Shown: positions 23,093 through 28,463 of the stretch, piece after piece
How positions within the stretch are numbered: the stretch's first letter is position 1
Layout: every line of letters begins with the position of its first letter
Source: RXIX01 sp003989075
Lineage (GTDB): Bacteria > Pseudomonadota > Gammaproteobacteria > Competibacterales > Competibacteraceae
Length of the DNA stretch: 28,463 nt
Assembly: GCA_029780415.1 (NCBI GenBank)
Contig: JAKOYN010000116.1
Coordinates: forward strand, 1 to 28,463
Direction of reading: 5' to 3'
The notes under the pieces: model-generated
What the model was told of the DNA's origin: nothing
What the model saw: only the letters and a program-made list of their open reading frames with translations
Database searches by the model: none
Made by a program: the position numbers and the translations under genes

Positions 23093-24271
23093 CTACAGCG
23101 TGCCGTAGGAATGCAGGCCCGACAGAAACATGTTGACACCAAGAAAGGCGAACAGGGTCACGAACAGGCCGATCACCGCCCACCAGGCCATCGGCGCACC
23201 GCGCAGGCCCTTGCTCAGCCGCAGATGCAGCCAGGCCGCGTAGTTCAGCCAGACGATCAGCGCCCAGGTTTCCTTGGGATCCCAGGACCAGTAGCCACCC
23301 CAGGCCTCGGCTGCCCACAGCGCACCGAGAATCGTGGCGATGGTAAAGGCGGCAAAGCCCAGGGCGATGGCCTTATACATGACATCGTCGAGCAGCGCCA
23401 GAGACGGCAGCACCGTAGCCAGCAGACCATCGGGATGGCGCGCCTCGGCCCGTTGCCGCAGCAGATAGGCCACGCCGAGCATCGCCGCCAGGGCAAAGGC
23501 GCCATAGCCGATGAAATTGGCCGGGACGTGAATCTTCATCCAGTAGCTTTGCAGAGCCGGGATCAGCGGCTGAATATGGTGCGCCTGGCGATCGAAGGTG
23601 TACCAGAGCAGAAACGCCACCGCGCCACTGATGGCCAGCAGGGCGAAGCCACCCATGGCACGGGTGCGGTGTCGGTCCTCGTAGAACAGATACAGCAGCG
23701 CGGTGATCAGCGCGAACAGGATGAACACTTCATAGAGATTGCTGACCGGGATATGGCCGATATCGGCGCCAAGCAGATAGGACTCGCGCCAGCGCACCAG
23801 CAGCCCGGTCAGGCCCATCACCGTCGCGCTCCAGGTCAGCGCAGTGGCAGTCTTGCCAATGAACACGGAACGGGAAAACAGCGCGACGAAATAGGTCACC
23901 GTCGCCAGCACATACAGCGTGCTCATCCACATGAACGCGGCCTGGCTTTCCAGAAAATACTTGAGCCAGAAATCACGCTGGCGCAGGCCGTAGTCGTCGC
24001 CATAGCGCCACAGGGCCAGCAGCACCAGTACCGTCACCACCACGCTCAGGGGCCGCACCGGCGACCAGTACCGGCCCCAGGCAATCAGGGCGAGTGCGCT
24101 ACCGGCCAGGATCACCATTTCATAGCCATCCATGGACGCGCTGTAGAACAGTCCGGCATAGAGCGATCCGGCTACGACCAGCACTGCCCAGACGATCTCC
24201 TGGGCCGTCAATCGCAGCGACGCAGACGGCTGGTCCGCCTGCTCCAGCATTGCTTCACGCGTTACCGCCAT
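23093..24271 (-). CDS. ccsA: System II cytochrome c biogenesis protein CcsA/CcsB (ResC type)
   Basis: A 392-residue polytopic inner-membrane haem-handling protein of the cytochrome c System II synthetase. The conserved tryptophan-rich WWD segment WGGYWSWDPKETWAL is present in the C-terminal third, and around ten hydrophobic helices can be counted. With ResB it exports haem and ligates it to CXXCH motifs of periplasmic apocytochromes. It starts only two bases after the resB stop, with AAAGAGG inside the end of resB, so the two are translationally linked. Naming is inconsistent in the literature (CcsA, CcsB, ResC); the family is secure. Confidence 0.92.
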   Translation of the reverse strand: MAVTREAMLEQADQPSASLRLTAQEIVWAVLVVAGSLYAGLFYSASMDGYEMVILAGSALALIAWGRYWSPVRPLSVVVTVLVLLALWRYGDDYGLRQRDFWLKYFLESQAAFMWMSTLYVLATVTYFVALFSRSVFIGKTATALTWSATVMGLTGLLVRWRESYLLGADIGHIPVSNLYEVFILFALITALLYLFYEDRHRTRAMGGFALLAISGAVAFLLWYTFDRQAHHIQPLIPALQSYWMKIHVPANFIGYGAFALAAMLGVAYLLRQRAEARHPDGLLATVLPSLALLDDVMYKAIALGFAAFTIATILGALWAAEAWGGYWSWDPKETWALIVWLNYAAWLHLRLSKGLRGAPMAWWAVIGLFVTLFAFLGVNMFLSGLHSYGTL

Positions 24272-24273
24272 TG

Positions 24274-26340
24274 TTATTGCCTCTTTCCGATTCGGGTGGA
24301 GCTGTGGACCGCATCCGGTGCGACCGGTTCAGGTTCAGGTGGACCCAGGCGCCGCGCCAGCGCTGCTGCCAGTTCATTAAATTCACGGGCAAATTCCGCC
24401 TGGCGACGATTGCCGGTGCCGGCCAGGAGCATCCGGATGCCTGTCGGCTCAATCGCCAGCCAGGCCCAGAGGCGGCGCTGTGAAGTATAAAACATGATGA
24501 AGACGCCGATGACCAGCAGCAGAAAACCACCGTAGACCACTGTGCTGCCACTGCTGCGGGTGACCTGCAGGCCCGAGGCCTCGACCTGCTGAAACCCGGT
24601 CATCTGCAGGTAGAACGGTGAGCCATAGGCTGGCAACGCGGCGATCGCGCCGACTGCATCGTTGAAAAAGGCATCCTCGCGTTCGCCGATGGCCTGCTCG
24701 ACGTTGACGCCCTCCTCACGCAGCACAGCGACGAACACCTCGGCCAGTGCATCGCGCAGGATGTTCATGTACAACGTCGTCGCTTCCTTAAGCCGCTCGG
24801 GCGGCACTACGGCTTTGGCCTGCTCAGTGACTGCGGTAAAGCCGCCGCGCGCGAACAGCTCGACCAGGTTCAGCCGCACCCGGTTCAGGTCGCGGCGAAA
24901 CTCATCCTCGACCGCCACTGCGGGTGGCTCAAGCAGTGCGCGCAGTCCGGCACTGTCGCGCAGGCGGGCATTGAAGCGCAGGAAGCGTTGCGGACTGTTG
25001 GCCGGATCAGCCGGGATGTGCAGGTAAATGAACGGTGCACCGGGGCGATCACGCATGCCGCTGATGTAGAACCAGCGCCCTTCCAGTTGCACCGGCGCCA
25101 TGTAGTTCAGGTATTCGCGGGCGCTGCCGGCCGCATCGCGCAGCTTGAAGCCGACGCTCGGGCCGAAATTGCGGAACTTGCGCTCACCGGGCTGGGCATC
25201 CGGCTCCGGCATCAGGTTGAACAGGCGAAAATCGTCCAGTTCCAGCGCCATGGCACCGCCCGTACTGCCGCCAACGCGCAGGGTTTCACCAACGGCGCCG
25301 CGGGCCTCGCTCGGCTCCAGATGGCCACTGTTCAATGGCCAGGCGCGCAGCTCCAGCCTGGAGCCACCGTCGCCGAAATCGGACTGGTAGATGGCATAGC
25401 CACGATAGACCAGCGGATGGTTGACGCGGATGGTCGCTTCCAGCGGCTGCTCGCCAAGCTGCTCCTGGTCGTGAATCAGTACCTGACTGATAAAGGACTT
25501 GGGCTGACCGGTGTCGTAGTAGGCAACCTGAAAATCCTTCAGCTCAATGGCAAAGGGCAGTTCCTGCAGCAGGAACCCATCGCGCATGCGCAGGAAGACG
25601 AAGTTGGCGGCGCTGCCTTCGGGCAGCATGACGTTGCCACGAAAGGCCGGCACCGCGCCAGGCGCCAAGCGGCTTTCGGGTGGAATCCGTCCGGCGGGCA
25701 GATCGCGGGTTTCGATCCGCAGCTCACCGCGCCATTCCTTGAGCTTCAGCCACAGATTGCCATCGAGCAAGCCGCCGATACCAATCACCACCACCGCGAC
25801 ATGGGTGAACAGGTAGCCAAGGCGGCTGTAGCGGCCCTTCATCGCCGCGAGCACCTGATGATCGTCACCAGTCCGCAACCGCCAGCGATAGCCGCGCGCA
25901 GCCAGCAGGCCGGTCAGCTCAGCGCGCACCTTCTCAGGCTCGCATCCGGCCAGATGCCACTCGGCCTGCTGGTGAAAGCCGTGCAACGAACGCAGCTGCA
26001 CCCCGGTGCGAAACCGGGTCATGTCACGCCACAGCAGCGGCGCCTGCCGGTAAATGCATACGCTGGTCGAGAGGATCAGAAAAGCCAGGATGCCGATGAA
26101 CCAGCCTGCACCATAGACGTCGTACAGGCCGAGGCGGCGAAAAACCTCGAACCAGAACGGACCGAACTTGAGCACATAATCCGGATAGGGCTGGTTCTGT
26201 TGCAGCACGGTGCCGATCACCGAGGCAACGGCCACCACCACCAACAGGGTGATGGCGAGGTTCATCGAACCGAGGAGTTCCAGCAGCACCCAGGCGAGGG
26301 TACGCCGGGTAACAGGCTTGCTTGCGGTGTTATCGTTCAC
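24274..26340 (-). CDS. resB: System II cytochrome c biogenesis protein ResB (CcsB/Ccs1 type)
   Basis: A 688-residue ResB-family protein, partner of the haem-handling CcsA protein. Three N-terminal helices lie within the first 210 residues (LAITLLVVVAVASVIGTVLQ, GWFIGILAFLILSTSVC, LFTHVAVVVIGIGGLL). A large periplasmic domain follows, and a last helix near residue 615-640 (VVYGGFLLLVIGVFIMFY). The start is assigned to GTG 26340 because the residues right after it belong to the conserved N-terminus; no strong ribosome site is seen. It lies downstream of cytochrome c4, whose terminator separates them, so it probably has its own weak promoter or reads through. This is a full-length, intact family member. 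Confidence 0.9.
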   Translation of the reverse strand: MNDNTASKPVTRRTLAWVLLELLGSMNLAITLLVVVAVASVIGTVLQQNQPYPDYVLKFGPFWFEVFRRLGLYDVYGAGWFIGILAFLILSTSVCIYRQAPLLWRDMTRFRTGVQLRSLHGFHQQAEWHLAGCEPEKVRAELTGLLAARGYRWRLRTGDDHQVLAAMKGRYSRLGYLFTHVAVVVIGIGGLLDGNLWLKLKEWRGELRIETRDLPAGRIPPESRLAPGAVPAFRGNVMLPEGSAANFVFLRMRDGFLLQELPFAIELKDFQVAYYDTGQPKSFISQVLIHDQEQLGEQPLEATIRVNHPLVYRGYAIYQSDFGDGGSRLELRAWPLNSGHLEPSEARGAVGETLRVGGSTGGAMALELDDFRLFNLMPEPDAQPGERKFRNFGPSVGFKLRDAAGSAREYLNYMAPVQLEGRWFYISGMRDRPGAPFIYLHIPADPANSPQRFLRFNARLRDSAGLRALLEPPAVAVEDEFRRDLNRVRLNLVELFARGGFTAVTEQAKAVVPPERLKEATTLYMNILRDALAEVFVAVLREEGVNVEQAIGEREDAFFNDAVGAIAALPAYGSPFYLQMTGFQQVEASGLQVTRSSGSTVVYGGFLLLVIGVFIMFYTSQRRLWAWLAIEPTGIRMLLAGTGNRRQAEFAREFNELAAALARRLGPPEPEPVAPDAVHSSTRIGKRQ

Positions 26341-26465
26341 GGCGGAGCACTGGCAAGGGTTGCGGACGCCTGTTCGACCGGGTGAACCGCAATCCGTTCA
26401 GGAGACCAGAACCGATCGCGCCAGACGCCGCAGGCCGGGGCCAGCGCGAAAGGCGCGAAAGGCAC

Positions 26466-26492
26466 AAAAAAGGGTGGCTGCCCGGCCACCCT
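26466..26492 (-). terminator. Strong rho-independent terminator after cytochrome c4
   Basis: On the minus strand a perfect 8-bp stem AGGGTGGC/GCCACCCT (6-base loop) runs straight into TTTTTT. It lies about 40 bases after the cytochrome c4 stop, a textbook intrinsic terminator. Confidence 0.88.
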
Positions 26493-26495
26493 GGA

Positions 26496-26519
26496 CGACC
26501 GGGACGTATCGCCCGGTCG
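26496..26519 (-). other. Second hairpin between the cytochrome c4 stop and its terminator
   Basis: A perfect 8-bp GC-rich stem (CGACCGGG/CCCGGTCG) with an 8-base loop stands four bases from the terminator stem. With no T-run of its own, it may protect the 3' end of the message. Confidence 0.6.
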
Positions 26520-26528
26520 CGTGTGAGC

Positions 26529-27137
26529 CTATTGCAGGCCCTGGACGTAGGACGCGACGGCCTTGATTTCGGCGTCGGTCATCTTGGCGGCATTGGCGCG
26601 CATCATCTGGCCGGCGTCGTTGGCACGCTCCATGGCGCGGAAGCTCTTGAGCTGCAGTTCGACATAGTCGGCATGCTGGCCCGCCAGCGACGGGAACTTG
26701 GCGGCCGGGTTGCCCGCACCGGTAGCGCCATGGCACGCCGAGCAGGCGGCCAGACCGCTGTTCAGATTGCCGCCACGGAAGACCGCCTCGCCGGCGGCCG
26801 CGAGCGCCGGATCAGTGGTGCCGCGCGTCACCTGCTGCGAGGCGAAGTAGGCCGCCAGGTCTTCCATATCCTGCGGACTCAGCGGCGCGGCCATGCCGGC
26901 CATGATGGCGTTCACGCGCACGCCCGCCTTAAACTCCTGCAACTGCTTAAGCAGGTAATCAGCGCCCTGCCCGGCCAGCTTCGGATAAGCAGGATTGGTA
27001 CTGTTACCATCCGCGTTGTGGCAGGCGGCACAACTGACGGACTTGGTTTTGCCCGCGGTGGCGTCACCGGCGGCTAGCGCGGCGGTCGCAGAACCGAGCA
27101 GTGCGCAGGTCGCGGCGATCACAACAAGTTTTTTCAT
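26529..27137 (-). CDS. Di-haem cytochrome c4
   Basis: A 202-residue periplasmic two-domain c-type cytochrome, an electron carrier to terminal oxidases. The ATG at 27137 with AGGAG upstream begins a signal peptide cleaved after ALAA (about 20-23). Haem-binding CAACH (36-40) and CSACH (132-136) sit in two homologous halves. Each half has the YPKLAGQ/FPSLAGQ segment and a downstream methionine region (M79/M82 and M178/M179) supplying the axial ligand. Length is typical of cytochrome c4. It is divergent from engB and followed by a strong terminator. The adjoining System II genes would attach its haem. Confidence 0.93.
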   Translation of the reverse strand: MKKLVVIAATCALLGSATAALAAGDATAGKTKSVSCAACHNADGNSTNPAYPKLAGQGADYLLKQLQEFKAGVRVNAIMAGMAAPLSPQDMEDLAAYFASQQVTRGTTDPALAAAGEAVFRGGNLNSGLAACSACHGATGAGNPAAKFPSLAGQHADYVELQLKSFRAMERANDAGQMMRANAAKMTDAEIKAVASYVQGLQ

Positions 27138-27317
27138 TTTTGGAATGCTCCTGTACGATGACAACGTTCGGTTCAGGCGACCGTGCCGCCCGCACACAAG
27201 TCAGATAAAGCAGTGGTTTCAACCGGCGGCCGAGTCTCGCTCGATGATGGCCAAGCCTGCCTTTTCCGGCGGTCGCCACCCTGCGAAAACGGTAGTTTTA
27301 TATATCAGTTTCGGCTT

Positions 27318-27998
27318 ATGAGTTCAATGAGAAACCCTGCAATAACCAGCGCTTTCACCACTGCCGACAGTCGCGCGCGCCGCTACCAGGCGACGCAATT
27401 CATGAGCAGCATCAATGCGTTCTCGCAACTTCCAGACGATAGTGGCCTGGAAGTCGCTCTGGCCGGACGCTCCAACGCCGGCAAGTCCAGCGCCTTGAAC
27501 CTGCTCGCCGGCCAGCGCCAACTGGCCCGGGTCAGTAAAACCCCCGGCCGCACCCAGATGATCAACTTCTTCACGGTCGAAGCGGGCCGCAGCCTGGTGG
27601 ATCTGCCCGGCTATGGCTACGCGCAGGTGCCTGAGGCAATGCGCCGCCACTGGGGCGCATTGCTGGAGCGCTATCTGCGCGAGCGTGCAGCGCTGCGCGG
27701 CCTGCTGCTGGTGATGGATATCCGCCATCCACTGACCCCGCTGGATCAGCAACTGCTGGCCTGCTGCGAGGCCCGCGCCCTGCCGGTGCATGCCCTGCTC
27801 ACCAAGGCCGACAAGCTCAGCCGGGGCGCGGCAGCGGCAACCCTGCGCCAGGTCACCCAGGCCCTGCGCTCCGCCAAGGCTCCGGCCAGCGTACAGCTGT
27901 TCTCGGCAGTCACCGCACAGGGCCTTGACCCGCTACACGCGCAACTGGATCAATGGCTGGGCTACACCCCGGCCCCGCCGGCGGCACCGCCCGCTTAA
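27318..27998 (+). CDS. engB: Ribosome biogenesis GTPase EngB/YihA
   Basis: A 226-residue small GTPase needed for 50S subunit assembly. G motifs are G1 GRSNAGKSS (50-58), G2 within TPGRTQ (75-80), G3 DLPGYGYA (95-102), G4 TKAD and G5 near FSAVTAQG. The ATG at 27318 is chosen; another ATG at 27327 is possible, and neither has a clear ribosome site. A TATATAT run lies within 25 bases of the start, so the leader may be very short. The C-terminus ends in a Pro/Ala tail. Divergence from cytochrome c4 matches the order I recall in Pseudomonas. Confidence 0.94.
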   Translation: MSSMRNPAITSAFTTADSRARRYQATQFMSSINAFSQLPDDSGLEVALAGRSNAGKSSALNLLAGQRQLARVSKTPGRTQMINFFTVEAGRSLVDLPGYGYAQVPEAMRRHWGALLERYLRERAALRGLLLVMDIRHPLTPLDQQLLACCEARALPVHALLTKADKLSRGAAAATLRQVTQALRSAKAPASVQLFSAVTAQGLDPLHAQLDQWLGYTPAPPAAPPA

Positions 27999-28003
27999 GT
28001 CCT

Positions 28004-28042
28004 GCCATCCTCACCGCCCTGCAGCAGGACGGGGATTCCTCC
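28004..28042 (-). mobile_element. IS200/IS605-like right-end hairpin remnant (minus strand)
   Basis: Read on the minus strand, this starts GGAGGAATCCCCGTCC and ends GGCGGTGAGGATGGC, with a stem whose single non-Watson-Crick pair is G-T on that strand. The form GGAATCCCCGTCC...GGAGGATG is what I recall from ends of TnpB-carrying IS605-family elements. It begins six bases after the engB stop. No transposase gene adjoins it. Confidence 0.45.
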
Positions 28043-28090
28043 ACCGAGACGGCCCTGGCCCGGCTGCAGGCATTCACCAGAATTGCGCGA

Positions 28091-28119
28091 GAAGCCCCGC
28101 TGTTTACGGCAGGGAGGGA
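28091..28119 (+). mobile_element. IS200/IS605-like end hairpin remnant (plus strand)
   Basis: GAAGCCCCGCTG, loop TTTA, CGGCAGGGAGGGA: an imperfect 8-bp stem with one C-A mismatch and one T-G pair. It resembles IS605-family right ends and faces the opposite way to the hairpin at 28004-28042, only about 50 bases away. Confidence 0.42.
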
Positions 28120-28125
28120 TAGCGC

Positions 28126-28150
28126 ACCGCGCACAGCGCGGTCAGCTTTT
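28126..28150 (+). terminator. Possible terminator downstream of engB
   Basis: A perfect 7-bp stem ACCGCGC/GCGCGGT (28126-28132, 28136-28142) with loop ACA is followed by CAGCTTTT. It could end the engB message, although it lies about 130 bases from the stop. The T-run is short and displaced. Confidence 0.45.
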
Positions 28151-28445
28151 GGGTTGAATTGAGTCATAACTTCCTATGTAATCAGACGTAATGCACATAG
28201 GCACCCTCGCGGTAAACCGTTTCCCGTGCAGAAAAATACTGGCGCTGTTCGTCTGAGTGGAGCAATCCACACGGGTCGCAATCGATCAAGACTCGGAACG
28301 AAGAGCGAGGTCGCTCTGCTTCAACGCAGCCCCTTGATCCGGGGTGTCAACCGACCTAACGGGTACGCATGTTATGCCAGGAATCCATGCTTGAATGCCC
28401 AATGCAGCGTGCAATGACGACAAGGGACCGTCCGAGCACAGCCGC

Positions 28446-28463
28446 AAGCCCCGCCCTAAAGGG
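28446..28463 (+). mobile_element. Partial IS200/IS605-like end hairpin at window edge
   Basis: AAGCCCCGCCCTAAAGGG is the left arm, loop and first bases of the right arm of a stem that would be completed by CGGGGC beyond the window. It shares AAGCCCCGC with the hairpin at 28091 and the same orientation. The window cut prevents confirmation. Confidence 0.42.

Larger units (their letters stand above)
27999..28463. other. Hairpin-rich noncoding tail after engB
   Basis: No convincing gene. A short open frame at 28226-28417 (63 codons) has no recognisable motif, although its place just before an element-end hairpin would suit a decayed TnpB C-terminus. Stem-loops are frequent: 28126-28142, CCTATGT/ACATAGG (28173-28179, 28195-28201), GTGGA/TCCAC (28257-28270) and AGAGCGA/TCGCTCT (28302-28317). 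Three element-end-like hairpins are listed separately. The composition differs from the flanking genes. Confidence 0.5.

Noticed and set aside
23037..23318. N-terminal extension of DsbA to 302 residues
   Set aside because: It would bury the signal peptide 94 residues inside the protein and overlap ccsA. The ATG at 23036 has a proper ribosome site.
23057..24490. 477-codon open frame on the plus strand opposite ccsA and resB
   Set aside because: Its product is a His/Gln/Arg/Gly-rich string without any motif, while the minus strand encodes a clear WWD-domain membrane protein. Long antisense frames are common in GC-rich DNA.
24988..26385. 465-codon plus-strand frame opposite resB
   Set aside because: Same reasoning: unnatural composition, no ribosome site of note, and fully overlapped by an intact ResB gene.

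Overview
The window looks like chromosomal DNA of a GC-rich free-living proteobacterium, most likely a gammaproteobacterium. This rests on gene content and order: engB, a di-haem cytochrome c4, a DsbA-type oxidoreductase and an endonuclease/exonuclease/phosphatase-family gene lie together, an order I recall from Pseudomonas. A ResB/CcsA (System II) cytochrome c assembly pair sits between cytochrome c4 and dsbA, which is more typical of betaproteobacteria and some sulfur-oxidising gammaproteobacteria. I cannot name the genus. No rRNA, tRNA or CRISPR array was seen.

Layout. (1) 1-5528, plus strand, ordinary chromosome: an AT-rich leader, a small exported lytic transglycosylase, a DUF1285 gene coupled to an unrecognised 477-residue membrane-anchored protein, a QmcA-type SPFH protein overlapping an NfeD protein, and an SDR dehydrogenase. 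(2) 5532-20427, almost all minus strand, a polysaccharide and sulfate-activation region. In transcription order it holds a PHP-type tyrosine phosphatase (CpsB/YwqE-like), a short Wza-like export lipoprotein, a Wzc-like co-polymerase/tyrosine kinase, a J-domain membrane protein, a TPR plus carbohydrate-binding-like protein, a terminator, a secreted Gly/Ala-repeat protein with two FecR-like modules, and an O-antigen ligase/polymerase-family protein. A small plus-strand BTLCP-type cysteine protease lipoprotein follows, then cysD-cysNC and a WecA-family initiating transferase. (3) 20523-27998, a redox and housekeeping block: fructosamine kinase, EEP hydrolase, DsbA, CcsA, ResB and cytochrome c4 on minus, with divergent engB on plus. 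(4) 27999-28463, a hairpin-rich noncoding tail carrying three sequences that resemble the end hairpins of IS200/IS605-type elements.

How it fits together. WecA would load the first sugar on undecaprenyl phosphate, the O-antigen ligase/Wzy-like protein would polymerise or transfer, Wzc would control length, and Wza would export. The PHP phosphatase would reset the tyrosine-rich Wzc tail. CysD/CysNC makes PAPS, usable for cysteine synthesis or for sulfating a polymer. The window has no glycosyltransferase or flippase, so polymer assembly must use genes elsewhere. The least familiar part is the set of accessory proteins beside wzc: J-domain/coiled-coil/NTF2-like, TPR/carbohydrate-binding, and the Cys-paired Gly-Ala repeat protein. 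They look like an envelope-spanning accessory set for this secretion route and are the best candidate here for something poorly described.
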